From: Carposina sasakii
Lineage: Eukaryota; Arthropoda; Insecta; Lepidoptera; Carposinidae
NCBI GenBank assembly: GCA_014607495.2
Contig: CP053152.1
Location: forward strand, 3,596,001 to 3,660,000
Length of the DNA: 64,000 nucleotides
Direction of reading: 5' to 3'
In this document: positions 47,683 through 59,300 of the stretch, piece by piece
Layout of the letters: the number at the start of each line of letters is the position of its first letter
How positions within the stretch are numbered: the stretch's first letter is position 1
Notes under the pieces: generated by a model
Databases searched by the model: none
Told to the model about the DNA's origin: nothing
The model's input: the letters and a program-made list of their open reading frames with translations, nothing else
Translations under genes and position numbers: made by a program

Positions 47683-50600
47683 ATGATCCTTATGATTTCT
47701 ACATCTAGGTATGTACTTGTTTTATGAATCTAGGTGATCTAGGTCTGCCCCCCTGTACTGCGTTAGCATCTCTACTTAGTCTGTGTGTGAATCTAGTGCG
47801 TGTGCATGGTTTTATACGCAGGTAAGCTGAGTAAAACTTTAGCCGGAATACGATCTCTTCATGGGCCCATGTAAGTTGTTTCTACAATAATTTTTCATTT
47901 TGACTAACTTTACACTTATTCTTGGGGATTTTCCTGACATTTCCATCCATCATCATCATTATCATCCATCATAAATTCAGAAATCCTTTACTAAAGACAA
48001 TGGCTGTATGGGCTTAGTTCCCCTTGCCTTTCCTTCGGGATAAAATAAACAAACAAAAAAAATCTACTTAGTCTGGTCCAGATACGGCGGGAAAAGCTGA
48101 AAATCAAAAATTATTTGTAAATGGCTTGCATGTGTCCGTAAAGTTATGTTTTCTGGTAGATAAGTTATATTTTGATTACTTGTGATGTGAATCTAGTGCG
48201 CGTGCATGGTTTTATACGCAGGTAAGCTGAGTAAAACTTTAGCCGGAATACGATCTCTTCATGGGCCCATGTAAGTTGTTTCTGCGATTATTTTTCATTT
48301 TGACTAACTTTACACTTGTTCTTGAGGATTTTCCCGACGTTTCCATTCATCATCATCATTATCATCCCACATATGTTCAGAAATCATTTACTATAGACGA
48401 TGGCTGTATGGGCATAGTTCCCCTTGCCTTTCCTTCGGGATAATCTAACTAAACAAAAAAAATAGTCTGGTCCAGTCTGTGTTCTGGGGTTCAGGCTGTA
48501 TGGTCTAAGATCTTTGCCTGCCCGTAAAGGGCGAAAGAAAAAACAACAAACAACTTTGTTCTGGGATTTATTCGATTTATTTAATAAAACAATGAAATTT
48601 CAGAAAAAAATAAGTACAATATGTACTTCGGAAACTTTTAAAATAGCAAAGAACATTTTAGAAACCAAACCTCATGTAGTGAACAAAAGAATATGGGGTT
48701 GTACAATATTGGCCAGGTGGATTTGTAAAACTGATTTTCCTTCATGGGAATATCCAAAATCTTGCCCTTATTTAAAATGTTGTAATAAGATAGATGATTA
48801 CGTAGTAACTCTATGTAAAGATATAAATATAACCATCTGCAACACATTAGAGAATAGTGGTGTTGAAATGGTGCTTGTAGATATATTTCCTAAAACTTTC
48901 TCAACGAACCATGTTTACCAACTAGTTTTATTTAAGAAGAATGAAGACAGTGTTACATTTTACGATATAACTCCAAAAGAACATTGCCAGAATGTTATAC
49001 CGAATTTTCCATATACTTTACAACTTTATAATAATGACATTATTTTGATTGCTGAATGTGGTAAGCGTGTTTCACTATCGCATCGTTAAATTTTATGGCA
49101 CCAATTCACAGTCAATCTTCCACATGCATTAAATAAGAACTAAAAGGTAGTGGAGCTTCCAGTTTGTTACTCAGGCGGGATATTGCTATCTAAATTTCTC
49201 CTCAAAAGTTATCTACCATGTTAAATAATGATGTCATCCCTTTTTTAAATTAATGCATACTTATTTCAGGTGATGATGATAAGTCTTATGAGTGGCTTAA
49301 GCAGAATGTCTTACCACAGTTCATAAAATGGATGGAAGAAAACAGTAGCCAATTAAAACATAACAAACTATGTAGTGATTCTTTGGGATTAGTATCAAAA
49401 TGTAGATACTATGATAAATATAATGAACTGAAATTAAAATATGGAAAAGATATGGTTAAGGTAATGTTTTTTTATATACATAATTAAATTAAAGTATTGC
49501 AGCTTGTTAAACAAAATTAACCATTTATTTAATATAGCAAATATTATTTTGTGAACCCTACTAATAATAATAATAAATGTGAAGTTTAAGAGAAAGTCAT
49601 TACACTTTCATACAAAACTAATAGATAATTACAAAATTTATATGAAATATAAAATTATTATTATGGACTTAGTTGTCTGAAATAAAATATTTTTTTATTA
49701 TTTTCCTCAGATATGGCCTGAATGTACTGACCCTTCAAAGTTTGTATATGAAGATGTTGCCATAGCCACATATTTATTATTACTATGGGAGGAACAGAAA
49801 CTGAGCAATAAACAATCATTTGTGGATCTTGGGTGTGGAAATGGCTTATTAGTGTATATTCTGACTATGGAAGGACATACTGGCATTGGTATTGATGTCC
49901 GTAAAAGAAATATATGGGACTTGTATCCAGCTGAAATACAATTAAAGGTGCAATATTATATTAAAACAAAATAAAATATTTTACTCTTAGATATCATAAA
50001 TAATAAATTATTACAGGAAGCAACAATAAGACCTGATGATACAAATCTATTTCAAGAAACAGAGTGGATAATAGGAAATCACTCAGATGAGCTTACTCCA
50101 TGGATACCAGTTATTGCAGCGAGAAGTTCTTATAATTGTAATTATTTTCTTTTGCCGTGTTGTGCTTACAATTTTGATGGTACAAAATATCAAAGAAAAA
50201 ATTCTTCAAAAAGTCAATATACAGAATATTTAGAATATATCACACATGTTAGTGATGAATGTGGCTTTGTCACAGAAATAGATAGACTAAAAATACCTAG
50301 TACAAAAAGAATATGCCTCGTCGGGAGGACAAGAACATACTCACAAGACAAATATATCAGTAAAATAAACTGTATTCAAGAATTTATCAATAATGAATCA
50401 AATTCAAACATTTGCAAGGATGAAAATTCATCTTGGGTCGAAAATTTCAAAGCTAGAGAAACAGTAGAAAAAGTTAAGAATTGTACCCAAGTAGATAAGA
50501 ATATTATAGACAAAATTGTTATGATAATAACAAATTACTTGCTTGAGGGATGTAATTCAAGTAATGAATGGTTTAGTGGTAAAAGTGTTAATATACATGA

Positions 50601-50901
50601 ATTAATTAAACTCATACCAACTGAAAAATTAAAGGCATTGAAATCAGAATGTGGAGGTCTACAGACTCTTTTAAAGAACAACCACCATATCTTTAAAGTA
50701 TGTGGTGGCAAAGTTGAATTAAGAACTCCAAAAAGTATTGAGGAAATAAAAAAGTCTGGAAAATTCTCTGGCAGTGTGACCATGAAATTGCAGCTAAAGC
50801 CATGTTGGTTTCATAGTCATCATCCCCAGGGTTGTCCATTAGAGGACAGCAATTGTAGTTTTCTACATAAAAGATACAAAACAACAATGAACCAGTTATA
50901 A
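47683..50901 (+). CDS. TRMT44: TRMT44-type tRNA (uracil-2'-O)-methyltransferase
   Basis: The family is thought to 2'-O-methylate uridine 44 of tRNA-Ser in the cytosol, using S-adenosylmethionine. Exons 48495-49060, 49270-49460, 49711-49947 and 50017-50901 join in frame. A candidate first exon, 47683-47708 (ATG to TCTAG|GTATGT), joins the AG at 48494 in frame, giving 634 residues; without it, the first ATG is at 48590. Landmarks: 'PHVVNKRIWG', the SAM motif 'FVDLGCGNGLL' with 'GIGIDVRKR', 'WIIGNHSDELTPWIPVIAA', 'YFLLPCCAYNFDG', 'YIKYI'-like 'YLEYI' and 'RICLVGR', and a C-terminal CCCH finger (C-x9-C-x6-C-x3-H) near the end, as in the family. Two SINE copies fill intron 1. It ends tail-to-tail with PEX5, 272 bp away. 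Confidence 0.88.
47784..48062 (+). mobile_element. SINE-like element, first insertion
   Basis: Flanked by the 13-bp direct repeat TCTACTTAGTCTG (47771-47783 and 48063-48075). It ends 'CCTTGCCTTTCCTTCGGGAT' plus an A-rich tail. Body motifs: 'GTTTTATACGCAGGTAAGCT', 'CTTCATGGGCCCATGTAAGT'. In TRMT44 intron 1. Confidence 0.75.
48081..48463 (+). mobile_element. SINE-like element, second insertion
   Basis: Same family but about 100 bp longer at the 5' end. Flanked by AGTCTGGTCCAG (48069-48080 and 48464-48475), which overlaps the target of the first copy. Confidence 0.72.
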
Positions 50902-51173
50902 AAATAGAATGTTTAATCAGTCTATGAATAGGTAATTAACAATAGATGTCAAATATAATATTTTATATACATACACCAAGATATACTTACTACTAAGTCC
51001 TACAACAATATCTACACCCCCATAAATGAAAACTATTGAAAACCATAATTTGCTAATTATTGCAACTCCCAAAAATTTGCATGTGCCACCCAACCCAACA
51101 CAAACAAGCTGAAAGATCAGACTTGTCCAGTCACATAAAAAATAATGTTGAACTTTTAAAAACTATTACCCAC
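50902..51173. other. Shared 3' flank of TRMT44 and PEX5
   Basis: The 272 bp must hold both 3' UTR ends. AT-rich; no strong canonical poly(A) signal on either strand was noticed. Confidence 0.4.
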
Positions 51174-52763
51174 TTATTCTAACTCAAAAAATTTATTTAG
51201 TTCACTTATGTTTTTATCATCAACTAACTTTGCAACTTCATGTTCACCCATAAATGAGCAGACCATTCTTAAAGTAGTCCAAATAGTTGAAGAGCTACTA
51301 TCAGCAGATGAGTCAGGAAACATACTTTTGGCTTTAGTTTGCAGATTTAATGCAACCAGGAAATGTTCAGCAGCTTGTCGGTGTGCTCCTAGATTCATGC
51401 AAGTGATGCCCACATTATATCTAGCTCTAATAAATCCTGGTTCTAAATTAAGAGCCCTGTGATAAGCCTCAACTGCATCTTCGGAGCGATCACTGTTAGC
51501 TAGTGTAGCACCAAGCCTATTCCATAATTTTGCATTCTCACTGTCTACCATCAATGCTGTTTGAAAACAATCTACAGCTTTTTCATATTCTTGACCAATA
51601 TTGTAAACCACACCTAATGCATTCTGGACATCTGGATCAATCTGTGATGGATTTAATTGTGCAGCTCTTAGGAGTAATGTATTTACATGTTTCTGCAGTT
51701 CCTTTTCAGTTAATTCTTTGGGATTGATATCTTGAGGTGATAAATCATTATATTTTGGATTAGTCTTTAACCAATTTAGCAATGAATTAAATGCATATTT
51801 TGGCATATTCTCATTAGTATATGCCGCTGCTAATACTATGTATGCTTCTAACTGTAGTGGGTTTATTTCCAAAGATTTTTTCAGAGCAGTAATTGCCAAC
51901 GGGTCCTGCTCATTTTCAGCCTGAGTGGTACCCAATAAAAACCAAGGCTCTGCAGAATTAGGTTCTTGTTGAGCAGCAGCTTCAAAGCATAAAACAGCAC
52001 CAGGGATATCCCCCATTTTCAACTTCTCTTTTCCTATTTCAAGAGCACTTTTATTTTCAAGCATAATATTTCCTTCAGTAAATGTGTATTCTTTAGATAT
52101 ACCATTTGCAGCTTCTGAGTTCCAATAATCAGTAACATGACTTAGTTTATCCCACTCATCTTTAAATTTTTCAGCCATTTCACCTAACATTTCATCTTGG
52201 CTCATTTTTCTTTGGCCTGTTTGTTCTGCTTCACCTAAGTTAAGCTCTCCTGCACTAACTTTTTTCATAAAAGACATAAACTGACTGTATGCTTCTTCAT
52301 CATCATTACCAACAGTATCTACATATTCTTGTGCTTTTGCTTGCAAATTATTTTGTGTGGTAGAAGCTACATCTGATTCATCTATGTATTGAATTTGAAT
52401 ATTTGAACTTTGTGGCTGTCTGTGTTGAGGTTGCATATGAAAAGGATGAAACATAGGTTGCATGGGCATATATGACGGACCTGCCCGTGGTCTCCAAGAA
52501 GTGTTATTGCTTAAATTTAATTGACTAGATGATGCTTGTATATGTTGACTATTTTGTATGTTTTCTTCAGGCAGGTTATTAAGCAGAGAATTCATATTGA
52601 ATGTTTGTGGAGTTTGTGAGTTGTGCGCCAAGAATTCATTAACAAATGTATCTGATTGAGATACCGGCTGAGACAAGGAGACATCACGACTTACAATATT
52701 GGATAATTGAACAAGAGAATTGTTACCTCCACAGTCCCCTCCGATAAGTTTATTTAGCGACAT
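51174..52763 (-). CDS. PEX5: PEX5, peroxisomal targeting signal 1 receptor
   Basis: A single open frame of 529 residues. The protein binds C-terminal SKL-type signals in the cytosol and docks at the peroxisome. Residues 8-20 carry the conserved N-terminal motif around Cys11 (GGDCGGNNSLVQL), the recycling ubiquitination site of the family. Residues 40-235 are low-complexity, with Trp90, Trp204 and Trp214 where docking motifs are expected, although no clear W-x-x-x-F/Y is seen. From about 235 to 510 come tandem TPR repeats, e.g. 'GDIPGAVLCFEAAAQQEPNS', 'QNALGVVYNIGQEYEKAVDC', 'LWNRLGATLANSDRSEDAVE', 'ARYNVGITCMNLGAHRQAAE'. Length is between insect and human forms. It has no intron, unlike its neighbours, yet is fully open. 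Start: the only ATG before the conserved motif. Confidence 0.95.
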   Translation of the reverse strand: MSLNKLIGGDCGGNNSLVQLSNIVSRDVSLSQPVSQSDTFVNEFLAHNSQTPQTFNMNSLLNNLPEENIQNSQHIQASSSQLNLSNNTSWRPRAGPSYMPMQPMFHPFHMQPQHRQPQSSNIQIQYIDESDVASTTQNNLQAKAQEYVDTVGNDDEEAYSQFMSFMKKVSAGELNLGEAEQTGQRKMSQDEMLGEMAEKFKDEWDKLSHVTDYWNSEAANGISKEYTFTEGNIMLENKSALEIGKEKLKMGDIPGAVLCFEAAAQQEPNSAEPWFLLGTTQAENEQDPLAITALKKSLEINPLQLEAYIVLAAAYTNENMPKYAFNSLLNWLKTNPKYNDLSPQDINPKELTEKELQKHVNTLLLRAAQLNPSQIDPDVQNALGVVYNIGQEYEKAVDCFQTALMVDSENAKLWNRLGATLANSDRSEDAVEAYHRALNLEPGFIRARYNVGITCMNLGAHRQAAEHFLVALNLQTKAKSMFPDSSADSSSSTIWTTLRMVCSFMGEHEVAKLVDDKNISELNKFFELE

Positions 52764-54474
52764 TTTTTACTAAGTGGCACCACACACACTTGTTATTGTT
52801 CTTGCCTCTTGCATCCAACAATGACTCCTTATAAGAGAGAACAGATTGGTTCCGTGAACTGCGTGCGTTTGATACGTACATACAAAGGTAGAGAAACCAA
52901 TAACAAAAATCAACGTGCTGCAATCCACCCAAATCGAATTTTATGGAATGAAGAAAGAAACAATACAAATAAAATCCCACAAACCAAGTGTGTATGTATC
53001 AAAGAATATACTACTCTTTTTTTTTTTTTTAGTTTATCCCGAAGGAAAGGCAAGGGGAACTAAGCCCATACAGCCTAATCATTGTTTAGTAAAATGTATT
53101 CTGAATTTATGATGAATGACAATGATGATATTGATGATGAATGGAAACGTCGGGAAAATCCTCAAGAACAAATGTAAAGTTAGTCAAAATGAAAAATTAT
53201 TGCAGAAACAACTTACATGCGCCTATAAAGAGATCGTAATCCGGCTAAAGTTTTACTCGGCTTACCTGCGTATAAAACCATGCACACGCACTAGATTCAC
53301 ACCACAAGTAATCAAAATATAACTTATCTACCAGAAAACATCACCTTACGGACACATGCAAGCCATTTACAAATAATTTTTGATTTTCACAAGAAAATTA
53401 CACCTGCACCCTTCCAGCTTTTCTCGCCGAATTCCTCTCTAACGAGAGGTATGTATGTAGGTCAATGTAGGTATATAGAGATCAGGGATTTGGTATCTTA
53501 GAGATGTAAAGTCCTTTTTTTTTAGTTTATCCCGAAGGAAAGGCAAGGGGAACTAAGCCCATACAGCCATTGTCTTTAGTAAATGATTTCTGAATTTATG
53601 GGCGATGATATTGATGATGATGAATGGAAACGTCGGGAAAATCCTCATGAACAAGTGTAAAGTTAGTAAAATGAAAAATAATTGCAGAAGCAACTTCCAT
53701 GGGCCCATGAAGAGATCGTATTCCGGCTAAAGTTTTACTTGGCTTACCTGCGTATAAAACCATGCATACGCATGCGGGAAGCTGGAAGGGAGCGGGTGTA
53801 ATTTTCTTGTGAAAATCTAAATTTATTTGTAAATGGCTTACATGTGTCCATAAAGTGATGTTTTCTGGTAGATAAGTCATGTTTTGTTTACTTGTTGTGT
53901 GAATCTAGTGCGTGTGCATGGTTTTAGATGCAGGTAAGCTGAGTAAAACTTTAGTCAGAATGCGATCTCTTCATGGGCTCATGTAAGTTGTTTCTGCAAT
54001 TATTTTTGATTTTCACTATTTTTAAACTCCTTAATAAATTATCATCTTATCATTCATCATAAATTCAGAAATCATTTACTAAAGACAATGGCTGTATGGG
54101 CTTAGTTCCCCTTGCCTTTCCTTCGGGATAAACTAAACAAAAAAAAATGTTTTTAGGTTATGTATGTTTTGGTTTTATTTCTTTTCTTCGTCGTCCAATT
54201 TCTATGATACTTTTTAACATTGTGGGTCCCTCGCATTGCAAAAACCATACTTAATTTGTAAACCATTCGTAAACTGCTAACTTAAATAATTACATACATA
54301 AAATAGCAATTTTATTATGTAATTATTATATTTTTATTAAAAAGTAAGGTTATGTAATATATTCACCGTCTTCAGCCTATTGCAGTCCACTGCTGAACAT
54401 AGGCCTCCCCCAGGGCACGCCGCAAGGCTACTGCCATTAATATTTAATATATGTATATTACTGTTAAAAATATA
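52764..54474. other. Intergenic between PEX5 and C22orf39 homologue, SINE-rich
   Basis: Three copies of the 'CCTTCGGGATAAACTAAAC' SINE family lie here: about 53026-53300 (-), 53516-53790 (-) and 53900-54148 (+). An RTE tail fragment is at 54362-54440 (-). The two promoters must be among them. Confidence 0.6.
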
Positions 54475-55950
54475 ATGAGCGTTGACTCAACCAATGACGA
54501 AAAGTCGGACAAAGACCCAGAAGATAAGTGGTTGGTATGTATGTATTTTATAATCAAATATTTCAGTCTAAGAGGACATATAATCTGATAAATATATGGG
54601 CAGTTCTTTATAATTAAATTAAATAAACCTTTATAATTTTCGCAGGTTATTTAATTAATATAGCAGTAAAATATGGACAGTAATAAAAATACAACTGGCC
54701 AGTTATTTCGAGCAGACCAATAAATAAATGGCCAGTAAAATGATTGAACGGGCAGTTAGACAAATAGTTCGGCAGTTCTCGGGGAGCATCCTTAAATCCC
54801 GGGTGTGCTTTTTGTAATTTTTTTGCTAATACATTACGCTTCTGGATTTATTCAATTAAATACTTCATCTAGTCTATGGAATCAAATTAATCTGGATCGT
54901 GTCATGCTCATTGTTACAAAGCCGGTCAAAGCCCACATTATCATTACTTAATTTTACTGAAGCATATGTATTACTACTGTTGTAAAAGACCTGCTTGAAA
55001 TAATTTTCTTACCAACTAGTTCTGACTTATTAACTGCGTAACTGCCCATTTAGCTATTCTACTGCCCAAATATTTATTTTACGACCCGTTTAATATTTTT
55101 TTCAACTCATTTTTGTTTACTGCTAAGTTTTAACTGCCAAACATGTTATGAAACAAGCATTTTAATATTTACTACTTACCAAAACTACTATTTAGAACTG
55201 CCCAGTTAAATCTGTGCCACCCATGGCACGCAACAAAATAGTTCAGGCACTGTATGAGAATAGGTAGTAACCATGTAAGTTATTTTTACGCCCTTAGCTA
55301 TTAAGGTTACCCTTTCTAGATTCCTTTCTTTTATTAATTTGGCATTAAAAAGTACCTATCACACAAAATCCTCACCAGTCTACAACAATTTTTATAATAT
55401 AGCAAGCAAAGCAACATTTTCCTGTAACTTGTTCTTTTACTATTGCTTGACATCTTATTGTACCTAATTCTTCCAGATAAGAGATTGTGATATTTACAAA
55501 GACGAGTATAATGAGTGCACCAGTGCTAGAGGCAGATTCCAACAGTATTTTGTATATGGACACACTATAGACTGTAACCAATGGAAGAAAGATTATAATA
55601 ACTGTTGTAAATGGGTGGGCAACAAAGATCATAAAGCTGCTGTAAGTATTTGTAAGACCCCTGAAATGTCTTTAATATTTTGAAGTGCTGACATAATTTT
55701 TCTTCTAATAAAATTTATCTATTTCTAGGAATCCTTAATAAATAGTATTAAACTTCGGCGCTTAGAAAGGCTTCGAGGTCATTACCAAAATGATACATGG
55801 AAGAAAAGAGAGTCACCACCTGAAGATTGGGCCAAGCCTCTCCCAGAGTGGATGGTCAAAAGAGATGAGAACACATACTTAGCGTTAAAAGCTAAAGAAT
55901 TAAGAGAAGGAAAGGTTGAAGAAGAGAAAAGTAGTTGTTCCATAATGTAA
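54475..55950 (+). CDS. C22orf39: C22orf39 homologue (UPF0545 family)
   Basis: Exons 54475-54534, 55477-55641 and 55729-55950, GT-AG, join to 148 residues. The family has two Cys pairs in a twin C-x(n)-C plan; here 'RDCDIYKDEYNEC' and 'IDCNQWKKDYNNC', then 'ERLRGHYQNDTW', 'PPEDWAKPLPEW' and 'NTYLALKAKELREG', which match insect members. The vertebrate protein acts at synapses; the insect role is unknown to me. The C-terminus is Cys-Ser-Ile-Met, a CaaX-like end. The exon 1 ATG lies about 35 bp after an RTE fragment. Confidence 0.88.
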
Positions 55951-55983
55951 CAGTGGCAGGTCTACACTTTACTTTAAGTAGTT

Positions 55984-55989
55984 AATAAA
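55984..55989 (+). terminator. C22orf39 polyadenylation signal
   Basis: AATAAA 34 bp after the stop codon. Confidence 0.6.
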
Positions 55990-56334
55990 CATGTTGATAT
56001 TTATTAACACTATTGTATTTTTTTATTGTGATGTTCACTGATTCAGGATTACCATTTTCAGACCAAAATAACCATTTGTTGAATTTGCTGTAATCCCACT
56101 CAATTTATTTGACAATTATTTAATGCCTATTTTTAGTAATACATATTAATTATGTACTATCAATATACTTAGATAAGGTTGCTGACCCAACAACTGACAT
56201 GATATCAGAAGATAAGCAAGTAGTTGCTTTAATTGTTCACAAATAAGATAAGCCTGTTTGTTAGCTTTCATTTACATTATATTGTAGCAAGAGAAAATAA
56301 CTATTTCACTTGACAAGCTGCTTTAGTTACATCC

Positions 56335-59300
56335 ATGAGTGTTTTGTGCCGAGCGGTTGTGTCTCTGCGTTTTTTAAGAGTTCCGATGGCTCGCAACGCG
56401 TCTAGTTTCCTCATTGAGGACCCAAAGTATTCATTTCTAAAAGATTTGGGCTTGGAGAAAAAGAATACTGGAGTATTTAACGGCCAATGGACTGGTAATG
56501 GGCAAGTAAGTAATTAAAAAGTAATATCAGTCTGATCAGGCACCACTTATTTAATTAAGGATTGAATAATACTAATATGTACAAACATTTTTATTGTCTT
56601 GTTCTATTTTGTTTTTGTCAGTGTTTGTGTAATTCTTAAATAAAAACTATTCTACTCTATAATAAACATAATAATGTTATTTATCCAGGTGATTAAATCA
56701 TTCAGTCCAGCTAATGGCAAAGTGATCGCTGAAGTCCAAGCTGGAAGCCTATCTGATTATGAATCGTGCGCGGTGGCCGCCGAAAAAGCATGGCACTTAT
56801 GGGCCGAGATGCCCATTCCTGCCAGAGGGGAGGTGGTCAGACAAATCGGCGACGCTCTCCGAGAAAAACTGCAACCTCTAGGACAACTTGTGGCCTTAGA
56901 AATGGGTGAGAAAAATAATATGTAATTTGTTATCTAACTAGGTAATTAATCTGGTATGACTGGTATGCATATTCGTCGACTATCTCGACGTACCTAATAG
57001 ACATTATTTGTTAATTAGTTTTACGTAATTAAATTACAGTTAACTGCTTATTTTTTTATGAATAATGTTTTCGTGTCCGACTCGAAGGACCAAAATCGTT
57101 AAAATTAAGTAGCGATAATACAAGTTCAAGTATCAATGTTGCGCTTTCAGGAAAGATCTTGCCCGAAGCGATAGGAGAAGTCATTGAGTACATTCACGTG
57201 TGCGACCTCGCTCTGGGTTTATCCCGGACACTTCCCGGGACGATATTTCCTTCGGAGCGCCCCGGACATGTTCTTATCGAAAAATGGAACCCTCTTGGGC
57301 TAATCGGCGTCATCACAGCTTTTAACTTCCCCGTTGCGGTATTTGGATGGAATAGCGCTATTGCTATGGTAGGTATTTTTTTTATAAAATTATTAATAAA
57401 GAAATGGAAAAAATTCCTCACCCGGGTGGGAATCGAACCCACGACCTCTGCATTCCGTGCCAGTATTTTTTTGTTATATCAAGTATCTATGAGTAGAATG
57501 TTAGTATTAAAATGAAATCTCCCTCTATCAAAATAACTGGAAACCCCAACTGCTATTTGGGCACTGCGAATACCTTCTTTTTATGACAATTGTGTAGCTG
57601 CCGCCAAACTTATTATACGTGATAGGTACTTCTAGAGACCACGGCAAAAGCCAATTAACCTGTATATTCTATACCCAATCGTATTGGTCATCCATCGAGC
57701 CACGCCACAACCTTGAACTTGGCAATAAAGAATATCGCGTAACTCATCACTGACGTAATATTGTCTAGGTGTGCGGAGACGTCAGCGTATGGAAGCCATC
57801 AGACACGACGCCGCTGATCGCAGTAGCTGTCACGAAGATCGTCCAGAGTGTGCTTGAGAAGAACAACCTGCCTGGAGCCATCGCGTCCCTATGTGTGGGG
57901 GGAAAAGACGTCGGCCAGCATCTAGTTAGAGACCGCAGAGTCAAACTAGTCTCATTTACTGGTAGCACTGCTGTCGGGCAAGAGGTAATTATTATTGATT
58001 TACAGATTATTTCTTTGGTGTTATGACTGTTATGTATCCGGCTCGAAGGACCATTATTAATATATACTCTCTTCTTCTACCTGTTTTATACAAAACTAGT
58101 GGACGCCCGCGACTCCGTCCGCGTGGACTACAGAAAAAAAAATGTCGAAATTATCCGGGATAAAAACATTTTCCCGGGATAAAAAGTAGCCTATATGTTA
58201 AGTGGGACCTGTCACAATATATTCCTGAAAACTGCACCGAAATCGGTTAAGCCGTTCCTGAGATTAGCGTGCACAAACGCACAGACAGTCCCTTCCCGTG
58301 GGAATTTCGGGAAATCAATTCTTAGTGCTTCCCCGCAGTCTCCGATTTTAGCTTCACATGTACAGCGGTTTTTGTAAAAAAATTGAATTCCCGTTAGTCC
58401 CCTTCCCGTGGGAATTTCGGGAAATTCGTTCTTAGCGCTCCCTCGCAGTCCCTAATGAACGTACAGGTCTAATTTCGAATTCATATGTATCGCGCTTGTC
58501 GTAAAAAAATGAATTCCCGTTTGTCCCCTTCCCGTGGGAGTTTCGAGAAATCCGTTCCTAGTGCTTCCTCGGGGTCCCAAATAAACAAATATGCCCAACT
58601 TAAGATTCATATGTGTAACCGTTTTCATAAAAAATAATTAATTCCCGTTGGCCCCCTTCCCGTGGGAATTTCGGGAAATTCGTCCTTAGTGCTTACTTGC
58701 AGTCCCTAATGAACATCTATGCCCAATTTCAGCTTAATATGTATAGCGGTTTTCGTAAAAATTATGAATTCCCGTTTGTCCCCTTCCCGTGGGAATTTCG
58801 GGAAATCCGTTTTTAGTCCTCCCTTGCTCTCCCCAATGAACATATATGCCCGATTTCAGCTTCATATGTATAGTGGTTTTCGTAAAAAATATAGAATTCC
58901 CGTTTGTCGCCTTCCCGTGGGAATATCGGGAAATTCTTATAGCCTATGTTCATCCAGGTCCTATAAGGATTCTAACGGTGAAAGAATTTTTAAAATCGGT
59001 CCAGTAGTTTTTGAGCCTATTCATTACAACCAAACAAACAAAGTTTTCCTCTTTATAATATTAGTGTAGATGACTGTAGTACCTACTGTAGACTAGTTGT
59101 AACAAGGTGACGGGTATGAATGGACTTAAATAAAGGTGTCACCACCAAAGCTTGGTACCAGCAGGTTGCTGAGTGATATCTAGTTATAGTTAGCTGCTCC
59201 CTTATTTATACTTAATCTAACATCACACTTAAGTAGTTCTTAATAGCGTCGATAGATTCAAGCCTAATATTAATTAATAGAAATCTAAGAGATAAGCACG

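Noticed and set aside
48638..48847. Minus-strand frame under TRMT44 exon 2
   Set aside because: It is a shadow of the coding strand with no recognisable similarity.
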